A stretch of DNA of 64,000 nucleotides from Acidisarcina polymorpha (lineage in GTDB: Bacteria; Acidobacteriota; Terriglobia; Terriglobales; Acidobacteriaceae), in the NCBI RefSeq assembly GCF_003330725.1, contig NZ_CP030840.1:1984001-2048000 (forward strand), read 5' to 3'. Positions 54,962-63,988 of the stretch are shown in pieces (position 1 is the first letter of the stretch; the number at the start of each line of letters is the position of its first letter). The notes beneath the pieces are model-generated. The model had not been told where the DNA came from and did not search any database. It was given only the letters and a program-made list of their open reading frames with translations. The position numbers and the translations under genes are program-made.

Positions 54962-57900
54962 TCGTTCTTCGAACCTCAATTTCGTCCTGGCTATCGAGAG
55001 CTGCATGGCTCGCTCTGCCCATGGCGTTCGCCGTCTTTTTGCACTCGTTTGCGAATGCCCAACAGAGCTCAGCCGACAGCGCGTCCCCGGCATCCTCCTC
55101 TTCACCGCTATCTCCCCTGGCCGGTATGTCAGGGCAGAGTTCATCTGCCGACAGCACAGGCACCTCCGGTTCAGGGACGACCCTCTCTTCAGGGGCTAGT
55201 CAGTCGGCCGACCCAACGGCTGCAAGCGGGCTCTCAACCACCGAGAATCCGTCCACGAATACAAGCTTTGCAAATGGGGGGACAAGTCTTGCCAATGGCG
55301 CTCCGGCTCCACTGACTGCTGATCAGATCTTCGCCGTATTGCAGGAGGAACCAGACACAATCGTCGAGTTGAAGTCGCTCGTGTCAGACCTTGCCCAGCA
55401 GCAGGGTACTCCCATTCAGCCCGACTCTATCACCGATGAGATGCTTTACAGCAAGATCGCTTCTAGCCCCGAGCTTCGCGCGAACATAACCACATTTCTG
55501 CGCGCTCGCGGCTATGTAACTGACAATGACCTCCAAAGCTTTGCTGCCGGCAGTGATGGGAACGATGCATTTTCGTTCCAGGTTCCACAGACGCCGGATC
55601 AACAGTTCGCCGGCGGAAGCCTTCCACTGAACGTGCTGCCAGAGGCAATTTCAGGCGTACCCTCGCAAGCAAGCAGGGCCGGAACCACACAAAGCAACCT
55701 CGCCCGTCCGGTAACAAGTGCGCGCACGAATCCTCCCCGCGAGCCTCAAGTGCTACACCGGCCGACGCCTTATAACTTGCTGTCGTTGCGAGATCTCTAT
55801 ACCCAGTTGCCCGAGCAGAATGGTCAACTCAAACGCTTCGGCTCTGAAGTCTTTCTGCGTCGAAGCGGCTACTCCTCGAACCAGATTGCTCCAAACGCTC
55901 GCGAAACTCCCCTCGATGTGCCTGCTGGTCCTGCTTATGTGATAGGACCTGGCGACAGCTTGACGATCACTCTTTGGGGAGGCATCTCGCAGACGGTTAC
56001 GCGGGTGATCGACCGCGAGGGAAAGCTCGCCCTTCCCGAAGCGGGAGTCGTGCAGGTCGCCGGCCTCTCTCTGGAGCATGCGCAAGCCGTGATTGCCGAT
56101 ACCTTGAAACGACAGTTTCGCGACGCTCAAGTGGCAGTCACGGTAGCTCGCCTGCGGAGCATTCGAATCTTCGTTGTCGGTGATGTGCAGCGTCCCGGAG
56201 CCTACGACATCAGCTCTCTCTCTACCCCCTTGAATGCGCTCTATGCCGCCGGGGGCCCGACGTCTACCGGCTCGCTGCGCCTGTTGCGCCACTATCGCGG
56301 CAAGGAGCTAATAGGCGAGATCGATCTTTACGACTTCCTGCTGCATGGCGTGCAAAACGAAGAGCATCTAGAGTCGGGCGACACGGTGCTGGTACCGCCG
56401 ACAGGACCGCAAGTGTCAGTATACGGAGCCGTAAAGCGGCCCGCGCTCTACGAGCTCAAGGGTGAGACTACGCTGGCGGCGATGCTCGATGATGCGGGCG
56501 GCGTCACCGTGACCGCGGAACTCGGTCACATCGTGATTGACCGGGTTGTCGCCAACCAGCAACGAGAGACGGTGAGTCTGGACTTGCCCGCGGGAAGCAG
56601 CCCGGACAGTGCGCGTGCCGCCATTGTGGCATTTCCCGTGCATGACGGCGATCGCATTCATGTCTCCCGCATCCTGCCTTACAGCCAACGCCTGGTGTAT
56701 GTCGAGGGCCACGTTGTGCGGCCAGGCCGCATGCCCTACCACGATGGCATGCAGCTAAGCGAGGTTCTGCATAGCTATCAGGACATGCTGCCGGAGCCTG
56801 CCGACCGTGGCGAGATCATTCGCCTGGTGCCGCCAGATCTCCATCCTGAGACGATCAACTTCAATGTGCCCGAGACGCTGATCGGCAACAACAATCTCAC
56901 GCTTCAACCGTTCGACACGATTCGCATTCTGGGACGCTATGAGGCGGATGCTCCGCAGGTGACCGTCGGTGGTGAAGTGCTGAGGCCCGGCACTTACGCG
57001 CTCTCCGAAGGATTGACGGCGGCCCAGCTGGTACGCATGGCTGGCGGCTTTAAACGCGACGCCCTACTGACTGACGCCGACCTTACCAGTTATCAGGTTG
57101 TAGGGGGAACGAAAGTGGTGAGCGATCGCGCCTCGATTCGCATCGGCGACGCCGTGGATCACAATGATCGAAGTGCCGACGCGCCATTGAAGCCCGGTGA
57201 TGTCCTCACCATCCACCAACTCACTGGGTGGAACGACATCGGTTCCTCTATCACCATCGAGGGTGAGGTCTCGCACCCCGGGGTTTATGGATTTCAACAG
57301 GGGGAACGGCTTAGCTCCATCTTGCGGCGCGCCGGAGGCTTCCGCGATACAAGCTACCCAGCAGGCGCCGTTCTTGTCCGCGATGACGTGCGCAAGCTGG
57401 AGGAGAAGAGTCGAGAAGAGCTCATTCGCCAGATTGAGACCAGCAGCACAGCAGCCCGGATGAGACCTACTATCGCCTCCGGAGACCAGTCAGCCACGTT
57501 GCAATTGATACAGGAAGAGCAGACCGAAGTACTCTCGCGCTTGCGCAGCCAACCACCCACCGGGCGGCTGGTCATCCACATCGACTCTGATATCAGCAGC
57601 TGGGAAAATACGCCCGCGGACATCGAAGTGCGTTCCGGAGACGTACTTCGCATTCCAAAACGTCCCGGGTTCGTACTGGTCAGCGGGCAGGTCTACAACG
57701 CATCAGCCATTACCTTCTCTCCGGGGAAGACGGCTGCGTGGTACCTGCGTCGGGCCGGGGGAGCGAACCAGATCGCCAACAAGGGAGACATCTTTGTCAT
57801 CCGCGCGAATGGCTCGGTGGTCGGCCGCGGGTCGGGTTCGTGGTTCGACCACGACGTGCTCTCGACACAACTCGAACCAGGCGACGTTGTTGTTGTCCCG

Positions 57901-58002
57901 CAGAAGATCATTGGCGCATCGGTCTTCTGGCGAAACCTGCTGACCGTTGCCCAGCTCAGCTCCTCGATTGCCATCACCGCTTCCGTAGCAGGTCTTCTAT
58001 GA
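54958..58002 (+). CDS. large SLBB-repeat polysaccharide export protein
   Basis: 1014 residues, far longer than Wza (about 380). Signal peptide at about 10-35 (WLALPMAFAVFLHSFANAQ), a Ser/Ala/Gly-rich low-complexity tract to about 110, then a Poly_export domain (YVIGPGDSLTITLWGGISQT ... VTVARLRSIRIFVVGDVQRPG) and a series of SLBB beta-grasp units (VSVYGAVKRPALYELKG, VYVEGHVVRPGRMPYHDG, VTVGGEVLRPGTYALSEG, ITIEGEVSHPGVYGFQQG, VLVSGQVYNASAITFSPG). A hydrophobic end follows. It should form the outer-membrane/periplasmic export channel. Start ATG 54958 overlaps the previous stop. Confidence 0.9.
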   Translation: MIVLRTSISSWLSRAAWLALPMAFAVFLHSFANAQQSSADSASPASSSSPLSPLAGMSGQSSSADSTGTSGSGTTLSSGASQSADPTAASGLSTTENPSTNTSFANGGTSLANGAPAPLTADQIFAVLQEEPDTIVELKSLVSDLAQQQGTPIQPDSITDEMLYSKIASSPELRANITTFLRARGYVTDNDLQSFAAGSDGNDAFSFQVPQTPDQQFAGGSLPLNVLPEAISGVPSQASRAGTTQSNLARPVTSARTNPPREPQVLHRPTPYNLLSLRDLYTQLPEQNGQLKRFGSEVFLRRSGYSSNQIAPNARETPLDVPAGPAYVIGPGDSLTITLWGGISQTVTRVIDREGKLALPEAGVVQVAGLSLEHAQAVIADTLKRQFRDAQVAVTVARLRSIRIFVVGDVQRPGAYDISSLSTPLNALYAAGGPTSTGSLRLLRHYRGKELIGEIDLYDFLLHGVQNEEHLESGDTVLVPPTGPQVSVYGAVKRPALYELKGETTLAAMLDDAGGVTVTAELGHIVIDRVVANQQRETVSLDLPAGSSPDSARAAIVAFPVHDGDRIHVSRILPYSQRLVYVEGHVVRPGRMPYHDGMQLSEVLHSYQDMLPEPADRGEIIRLVPPDLHPETINFNVPETLIGNNNLTLQPFDTIRILGRYEADAPQVTVGGEVLRPGTYALSEGLTAAQLVRMAGGFKRDALLTDADLTSYQVVGGTKVVSDRASIRIGDAVDHNDRSADAPLKPGDVLTIHQLTGWNDIGSSITIEGEVSHPGVYGFQQGERLSSILRRAGGFRDTSYPAGAVLVRDDVRKLEEKSREELIRQIETSSTAARMRPTIASGDQSATLQLIQEEQTEVLSRLRSQPPTGRLVIHIDSDISSWENTPADIEVRSGDVLRIPKRPGFVLVSGQVYNASAITFSPGKTAAWYLRRAGGANQIANKGDIFVIRANGSVVGRGSGSWFDHDVLSTQLEPGDVVVVPQKIIGASVFWRNLLTVAQLSSSIAITASVAGLL

Positions 58003-59393
58003 GCGCAACAAATGGTTTTCAGCATGAATTGTCCGCCGGCGAGGGACATCATCACGACTCGTCAGTACTCGTCGAGAGACCGCCTGTGGCAGCGCCTGCT
58101 CCGCAGTTCGCATCGCGCGCAATCCCTCCACCCGCGCTCTCGCCGAACTGGGTGACGAACGCAAGTGTTCTCTGGGAGCACCGGCGGCTCCTGGTCCGCG
58201 TCGCCGCTGTCTCTCTGATTCTGAGTCTGCTCCTCGCCTTTATCCTGCCGAAGCAATACAAGTCTTCTGCGAGCATCATGCCGCCGAGTAACTCGGGCGC
58301 TAGCACTGCCATGCTTGCCGCTCTGGCCGGACGCGCTCTCGGAGGACTCAACGGCCTCGGAGGACTGGCAGGGTCCTTGCTCGGCGGGAACAACACCACT
58401 GCGCTGTTCGTTGAATTGCTCCGCAGCGGCACGGTGGCCAACCACCTCATAGATCGTTTTGACCTCCAGCACGTCTATCGCAAACGCTACCGCGTGGACA
58501 CAGCAAAGTATCTCGCTCGCCATACGACCTTTGTCGAGGACAAGAAAAGCGGTGTCATTACCATCACGGTCGTGGACACCGACCCTCGTCGTTCCCGGGA
58601 CCTCGCCCAGGGCTATCTCGAAGAGCTCAACCTGCTGCTGAACCGCACCAGCACCTCTTCCGCGCATCAAGAACGCGTCTTTATCGAAAAACGGCTCGCG
58701 AAGGTGAAGGCCGATCTCGAACAGGCGCAACAGGAGATGAGTGAGTTCTCCAGCACCCACTCCACCGTCGACATTAAGGAGCAAACTCGAGCACTCGTCG
58801 ACGCGGCCGCCAGACTGCAGGCGCAGATGATCGTCGAGCAATCGAGCCTCTCCTCGCTTCGCCAGATCTATGGGGATGGCAATGTGCGAGTGCGCGCTGC
58901 ACAGGCGCGCATCGGCGTCCTCCAGGGCGAGCTCACGAAGATGAGTGGGACATCTGCGCCCCTATCCACCACCGAAGCCTCACCGGCTGGAGATGAGGGT
59001 AGCTCCAACAACGAACTCTACCCGCCGCTCCGTCAACTGCCGCGTCTTGCTGTCCCTTTCGCCGATCTCTATCGCAAGGTCCAGGTTCAGGAAACTGTAT
59101 TCGAATTGCTCACCCAGCAATACGAACTCGCCCGCATTCAGGAGGCGAAAGATGTTCCAGTAGTGAGCGTCATCGACTCGCCAGGCATCCCCGAGAAGAA
59201 GTCGTTTCCTCCGCGCCTGCTTCTCACCCTGCTGCTCACACTGCTCGCCACGGCGGCGGCCTCGGCGGCCTTGCTCTTCCGTCACCGCTGGTCGCAGGTA
59301 GGTCCGGCGGATCCGCGCAAGTTGCTTGCAGACCAGATCGTCGGCAGCCTGCAGGCACGACTGACCAACGGACGAAGTGGAGAGCCCCGGTGA
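57999..59393 (+). CDS. Wzz-type polysaccharide co-polymerase/chain-length regulator
   Basis: 464 residues. N-terminal membrane helix (LLVRVAAVSLILSLLLAFIL, about 67-86) leads to the Wzz domain (PKQYKSSASIMPPS), a large periplasmic coiled-coil region (AHQERVFIEKRLAKVKADLE, QAQQEMSEFSS), then the second membrane helix (RLLLTLLLTLLATAAASAAL) with the proline-containing PGIPEKKSFPPR before it, a hallmark of co-polymerases. No cytoplasmic tyrosine-kinase domain is fused. ATG overlaps the SLBB stop (ATGA). It would set chain length together with the Wzy protein encoded two genes downstream. Confidence 0.88.
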   Translation: MSATNGFQHELSAGEGHHHDSSVLVERPPVAAPAPQFASRAIPPPALSPNWVTNASVLWEHRRLLVRVAAVSLILSLLLAFILPKQYKSSASIMPPSNSGASTAMLAALAGRALGGLNGLGGLAGSLLGGNNTTALFVELLRSGTVANHLIDRFDLQHVYRKRYRVDTAKYLARHTTFVEDKKSGVITITVVDTDPRRSRDLAQGYLEELNLLLNRTSTSSAHQERVFIEKRLAKVKADLEQAQQEMSEFSSTHSTVDIKEQTRALVDAAARLQAQMIVEQSSLSSLRQIYGDGNVRVRAAQARIGVLQGELTKMSGTSAPLSTTEASPAGDEGSSNNELYPPLRQLPRLAVPFADLYRKVQVQETVFELLTQQYELARIQEAKDVPVVSVIDSPGIPEKKSFPPRLLLTLLLTLLATAAASAALLFRHRWSQVGPADPRKLLADQIVGSLQARLTNGRSGEPR

Positions 59394-60715
59394 GGGAGCA
59401 GCTAACCAATGCGGCCTATGGTGTGTTGGACTACGCCGCATATCCGATCGGCATGTTACTCGTCGCTCCCATCGTTCTCCGCTACATGGGAGCGCCGCGC
59501 TATGGAGTATGGACGGTCGCCACTGCTGCAGTGAGCATGGGCAGCATCATCGCTTCTGGTTTCGGAGACGCGAACATTCAGCATGTTGCACGACAACGTG
59601 GGCTTGGCCGTCACGCCACACTGATACGCGCGGTGCGTAGCATGATCGGCATCAACCTGGTCCTCGGCACCGCGTTGGCGATCATCGCATGGATGCTCGC
59701 GCCTTATGCCTCCAGGCATCTGGCTCCTTTAGAGCCAGCCCTGCAGCGGGATTGCCTCTGGTCGCTGCGCCTCGCGAGTATCGTGCTGTGGATTCGCACG
59801 CTCGAGAGCGTCTGCATCAGCACACAACGGGCATTCGAACGCTATGGAGCGGCGGTACGCGTAAGCATCGTTGCGCGTGTGCTCTCCCTGGCCGTGGCCG
59901 CGGGGCTCGCCTGCATCGGCGAAAGCGTTGGCGCGATCGTAGCGGCAACCGCGATACTCGCTTTGTTCGGGACTTTGCTGCAATACGTCCATCTCTGGCG
60001 CATGCTTAAGACCGATTCGCTGCTTCCCTCTTTCGACCGGGAGGCAATGAAAGCACTGCTGAGCTTCGGCGCCTTCAGCTGGCTCCAGGCGGTCTCGGGC
60101 GTCGTCTTCAGCCAGGTCGACCGCCTCATGCTCGGCGTCTCCTTGGGAGCCGTCGCAGTCGCTTCGTATGCCCTCTGCGCCCAGATGGCACAGCCTGTTT
60201 ATGGATTCGCTGCGTCCGGGCTGCACTTCCTTTTTCCCTATTTAGCCGGACGAACCACTTCAGGGCCTCCAACCCACTTGCGCAATGCAATAGCGATTGC
60301 CTTCGCGGCGAACTTGCTCTTCGTCGCCGCGGCGACGGTGACGCTGCTTGCGTTTGGTCCGCATATCCTGCGGGCGTGGGCAGGCCCGGCAATCGCAGAG
60401 AGTTCCGCGCCCATATTCTCGACCATCGTGTGGAGCTCGGCGCTCTTAGGCGTGAACGTAACCGGAACATATGCTTTATTCGCCCTTGGCCGGGTACAGA
60501 TCGTCACCTGGCTGAACTTGGCGGGTGGAGCATCCATGCTGTTGCTGATGGTGTGGCTGGTGCCTCGCTTCGGGGTTATTGGCCTGGCGTGGGCGAGACT
60601 CTGCTATGGCTCTATAACGCTGCTTATCTATTTGCCTCTTCTACGTTTGCTTAGCCCGCAATCCCAACCGCAGCCGTTGTTGTCTGCTGTCCCCAAGGTC
60701 TACGAGGAAGCATGA
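59390..60715 (+). CDS. Wzx-type polysaccharide flippase
   Basis: 441 residues, about 12-14 hydrophobic helices, of the MOP superfamily of oligosaccharide flippases. The opening REQLTNAAYGVLDYAAYPIG and VLRYMGAPRYGVWTVATAA fit the family (first helix plus the conserved YGxW). It carries lipid-linked repeat units across the inner membrane. The GTG start shares GTGA with the Wzz stop; its own stop overlaps the Wzy gene. No substrate can be deduced. Confidence 0.87.
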   Translation: MREQLTNAAYGVLDYAAYPIGMLLVAPIVLRYMGAPRYGVWTVATAAVSMGSIIASGFGDANIQHVARQRGLGRHATLIRAVRSMIGINLVLGTALAIIAWMLAPYASRHLAPLEPALQRDCLWSLRLASIVLWIRTLESVCISTQRAFERYGAAVRVSIVARVLSLAVAAGLACIGESVGAIVAATAILALFGTLLQYVHLWRMLKTDSLLPSFDREAMKALLSFGAFSWLQAVSGVVFSQVDRLMLGVSLGAVAVASYALCAQMAQPVYGFAASGLHFLFPYLAGRTTSGPPTHLRNAIAIAFAANLLFVAAATVTLLAFGPHILRAWAGPAIAESSAPIFSTIVWSSALLGVNVTGTYALFALGRVQIVTWLNLAGGASMLLLMVWLVPRFGVIGLAWARLCYGSITLLIYLPLLRLLSPQSQPQPLLSAVPKVYEEA

Positions 60716-61971
60716 CGACCAGCGTACCCACCGCACAGTCAGCCAACGTCTTCCTCGACGAGACTCATGCCGCCTCCGCAGCGGCAGTGCCCCTCGCCAC
60801 CTGGATCGGTTTCTATTTTTCGTTTCGGCTATTTTTTGTGCTGCTGGCTGTACGTGTCTTCGGCCAGGATGCTCAGGTAGGCGTCGCTGCCAGTCTGGCA
60901 ATCAATTATCTTTTCCTCCTCGTTGCCGCCACCTATGCGTTCGGACCCGCGCCAAGAACCCTACGTTCCCTGATGAACTTGCCCTGCCTCAAGTGGGTGA
61001 TTGTGTATCTTGGCTTCACCGGCATCAGCCTATTCTGGAGCATTACATCTTCGCTGCCGGCGGCGGCCGCCTTCTGGTGCGCTATGGTGGCAGATACGGC
61101 AGTCGTCTTGTTGCTGTTGCGCAGCGACCCCGTTGACGCCGTCGTCAACTCGCTGATGCGCGGCTATGTTTGGGCAAGTTGCTTGATCGCTGCCATCGCT
61201 TGGATGCTGCCCGCACAGTCGGACCTTCGTCTCGGCGATGAAGAACTCCTGGGCCCCAACCAGATTGGCTGGGTTTGCGCCTTCGCCTTCTTCTTCGCGC
61301 AATACCTCATGCGGAACAAAGCTGGGAACTGGACAGCTCAGGCTTTCCTGCTCGCCATTACTTTGCTTCGGAGCCTTAGTAAGACCACCATCATCGCTTT
61401 CCTTGCGGCTCAGCTCTACATTCTCCTACGCGACCGTTCAATGAGTCGCCGAACGAAAGCAATGTTCACTCTTGCTGCGGTGCTCGTAGTAGTCGCGTTC
61501 TCAAGCCTGCTCACGAACTACTACGACGTATACACGAATGCTGGAACCGAATCTGAAACGCTGACGGGTCGGTTGGGCATCTGGGCCTATTTCCTGAGTG
61601 AAGCCATCGATAAGCCCTGGCTCGGTCATGGCTTTCACTCGGTCTGGCTTGTGATTCCACCCTTCTATGATGGTTTCCAAGCTCGTCATGCTCATAACGA
61701 GCTGCTGCAGCAGTTCTATGCCTATGGAGCAGCCGGCATCTTCATGCTGGTAGCGGCTTATGGCAGCGTGTTGCGTCAATCACGCAGGCTCACCGACGCT
61801 TCTTTGAGGACCTTCCTGATCGGGATGCTGATCTTCGCTGTAGTCCGCGGACTTGCGGACACGGAGGCATTCGACCTTTCTCTTCCCACCTGGTTTATTG
61901 CGATCATCGGCGCCCTGATCGAACAATCTCGGCAAAGAGATCAGCAGAGTTTCAGCCGGGGAACGGCATGA
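60712..61971 (+). CDS. Wzy-like O-antigen polymerase/ligase
   Basis: 419 residues with about 11 hydrophobic helices. The large periplasmic loop region holds ETLTGRLGIWAYFLSEAIDK, PWLGHGFHSVW and RHAHNELLQQFYAYG, the Wzy_C/O-antigen ligase signature (with the TGR and HNxxLQ blocks). It polymerises or ligates repeat units in the periplasm. ATGA overlaps on both sides: with wzx upstream and GT4 downstream. The Wzx/Wzy/Wzz set in one operon implies a Wzy-dependent exopolysaccharide or capsule. Confidence 0.88.
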   Translation: MTTSVPTAQSANVFLDETHAASAAAVPLATWIGFYFSFRLFFVLLAVRVFGQDAQVGVAASLAINYLFLLVAATYAFGPAPRTLRSLMNLPCLKWVIVYLGFTGISLFWSITSSLPAAAAFWCAMVADTAVVLLLLRSDPVDAVVNSLMRGYVWASCLIAAIAWMLPAQSDLRLGDEELLGPNQIGWVCAFAFFFAQYLMRNKAGNWTAQAFLLAITLLRSLSKTTIIAFLAAQLYILLRDRSMSRRTKAMFTLAAVLVVVAFSSLLTNYYDVYTNAGTESETLTGRLGIWAYFLSEAIDKPWLGHGFHSVWLVIPPFYDGFQARHAHNELLQQFYAYGAAGIFMLVAAYGSVLRQSRRLTDASLRTFLIGMLIFAVVRGLADTEAFDLSLPTWFIAIIGALIEQSRQRDQQSFSRGTA

Positions 61972-63149
61972 GAGTCGTCATCGCCCTGGCCTCGTCGAGC
62001 CGCCAGCTTTCCGGTGTGCAGCGCCACGCGATCAACGTGGCACGATGCCTGCTCACGACCAGCGACGTCTCTGCTGTTCATCTTATCGCTGCACCGTGGC
62101 AGCAGGAGTTTCTTGAGGATTGCGTTCAGGATTCTGATGGTCGCTTATCTATCCACTCCGCGGCCATAGGTGAGAGCGCTCTCAGCCGCAATCGGTGGTA
62201 CTACACGCGGCTTCCGCAGCTCGCCGCCGAGTTGAAGGTGGATATCGCCCATCTCGCCTATCCGGCGCCAGTTAAAACCAAGGCATTCCCTTGTCCGGCG
62301 GTTGTGACCTTGCACGACCTTTATCCCTATGACATTCAAGAAAACTTTGGGTTCCCAAAGGTATTGTTCAATCGCCTCGTTCTAGGACAATGCCTCTCAG
62401 GCGTGGACGCAGTCGCGTGTGTCTCTCATGGCACCCTCTCCCGGATGCGCCATTTCTACCCTGGGCTGGCAGAAGCGAAGGCCGTTGTTATCTCGAATTG
62501 TGTCGAGTCATATTCGGCGGCCACCGGCGATTCTTCGTTTCTGAAGACAGGTGAGAAACCGTTTCTTCTCTGTGTTGCCCAACACCGTCGCAATAAGAAC
62601 ATCCTCTTCCTTCTCCGGATCTTCAAACGCATGCTTAGTTCGGGGCAGCTCTCGCGAGAGACGCGGCTTGTCATCATTGGCATTCCAGGGCCGGAGACGA
62701 AGCGCATCCTACACTTCCTCGCCGCGGAAGACCTCACCTCGAACGTCAAGTTGGTAAGCGGGGTCTCCGAAGCGGAGTTGCAATGGTGCTACCGGAATTG
62801 CGAGCTGCTGCTGGCTCCATCGATCGTCGAGGGTTTTGGCCTTCCTATTGCCGAAGCTCTGCTTGCCGGTTGTCGCATCATCTGCTCCGACCTACCGGTT
62901 TTTCGCGAGGTAGGCGGCGATCACTGCCGCTACATTCCCTTGGGCTCTGCGGCGGAGCAAGCATTCGTCGACGCCATCTGCCATGCCCTTAGCCAACCCG
63001 TTCCCGCTCCTGTTTCACTGCCGCAACTATCGGCGTCTGTCATAGGAAACCAATATATGAAGCTCTACCAGTCTCTCCAACTACAAGAGAGGCGTGGATG
63101 CGCAGACCTCCGGCCTGCATCGATGCAAGACACACAAAGGAAAGCGTAA
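61968..63149 (+). CDS. GT4-family glycosyltransferase
   Basis: 393 residues, GT-B fold. N-terminal MRVVIALASSSRQLSGVQRH is followed by HLAYPAPVKTKAFPCPAVVTLHD and the donor half with FLLCVAQHRRNKNILFLLRI and LLAPSIVEGFGLPIAEALLA (the EGFGLPxxE donor-binding block with Glu pair typical of GT4). It adds a sugar to the lipid-linked repeat on the cytoplasmic face; donor and acceptor unknown. ATG overlaps the wzy stop; the next gene begins 2 bases after its stop. Confidence 0.9.
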   Translation: MRVVIALASSSRQLSGVQRHAINVARCLLTTSDVSAVHLIAAPWQQEFLEDCVQDSDGRLSIHSAAIGESALSRNRWYYTRLPQLAAELKVDIAHLAYPAPVKTKAFPCPAVVTLHDLYPYDIQENFGFPKVLFNRLVLGQCLSGVDAVACVSHGTLSRMRHFYPGLAEAKAVVISNCVESYSAATGDSSFLKTGEKPFLLCVAQHRRNKNILFLLRIFKRMLSSGQLSRETRLVIIGIPGPETKRILHFLAAEDLTSNVKLVSGVSEAELQWCYRNCELLLAPSIVEGFGLPIAEALLAGCRIICSDLPVFREVGGDHCRYIPLGSAAEQAFVDAICHALSQPVPAPVSLPQLSASVIGNQYMKLYQSLQLQERRGCADLRPASMQDTQRKA

Positions 63150-63151
63150 GC

Positions 63152-63988
63152 ATGATTTCCACCAAACCGGCTGCCGCGGCAAGAGTGCTTGGCGTCGCTG
63201 TCGAAGCCCTCAACATGAATCTCGCCTTAGAGCGTATCGCGGGCGAACTCCACGAACGTCGCAAAGGATATATCTGTCTCACCGGCGTTCACGGCATTAT
63301 GGAGGCCCAACGCGATCCGCGTCTTGCCGAAATTTATGCCTCGGCCGCAATGACTGTCCCGGATGGCGCGCCAACCGTATGGGTAGGTCGTTGGCAAGGC
63401 CATAGCTCGATGCAGCGAGTCGCAGGACCTGAACTCATGCTCGAGTTGATGCGCCGCAAGGAATTCGCGGGCTACACCCACTTTCTGTATGGCGGCGAAG
63501 AAGGCGTAGCGCAGCGGCTGCGCCAGCAACTGACACTCCGCTTCCCATGGGTCCGCATCGCCGGTACCTTTACGCCCCCGTTCCGGGATCTGAACGAAGT
63601 CGAGGAGGACGCGCTCCTCGCTGCGGTCGACGAGCTAAGACCCGATATCATCTGGGTAGGCATTAGCACCCCGAAACAAGAGCGCTTTATGCATCGCTAC
63701 TTGCATCGATTGAATACGACTCTTATGTTCGGTGTGGGTGCAGCCTTCGATTACCATACCGGTCGAATACAGGACGCTCCACAGTGGATCAAGGTTATTG
63801 GTATGCAGTGGCTACATCGGCTGGTTCAGGACCCACGACGCCTGTGGAAGCGATACCTGCGTAATAACTCGTCTTTTCTCTGGAACATTGCCCTGCAGCT
63901 TACCGGCTTGCGAGATTACCCGCCTATCCACAACGAGGTCGAAAGCTGGCGTGCGATCCAGCCTTCTGAAGTATCGAAGGCAGGATGA
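63152..63988 (+). CDS. WecG/TagA/CpsF-family glycosyltransferase (GT26)
   Basis: 278 residues. The family blocks are TGVHGIMEAQRDPRLAEIYA, SAAMTVPDGAPTVWVGR (catalytic-site Asp in PDG, residues 70-72), HFLYGGEEGVAQRLRQQL, IIWVGISTPKQERFMHRYL, FGVGAAFDYHTGRIQDAPQW, MQWLHRLVQDPRRLWKRYL. Relatives transfer N-acetylmannosamine-type or glucuronic-acid-type residues to polyprenol-linked intermediates. ATG 63152 has GGAAAG 7 bases upstream; no transmembrane helix, but a basic and hydrophobic C-terminus suggests peripheral attachment. Its stop overlaps a further start at 63985. Confidence 0.9.
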   Translation: MISTKPAAAARVLGVAVEALNMNLALERIAGELHERRKGYICLTGVHGIMEAQRDPRLAEIYASAAMTVPDGAPTVWVGRWQGHSSMQRVAGPELMLELMRRKEFAGYTHFLYGGEEGVAQRLRQQLTLRFPWVRIAGTFTPPFRDLNEVEEDALLAAVDELRPDIIWVGISTPKQERFMHRYLHRLNTTLMFGVGAAFDYHTGRIQDAPQWIKVIGMQWLHRLVQDPRRLWKRYLRNNSSFLWNIALQLTGLRDYPPIHNEVESWRAIQPSEVSKAG

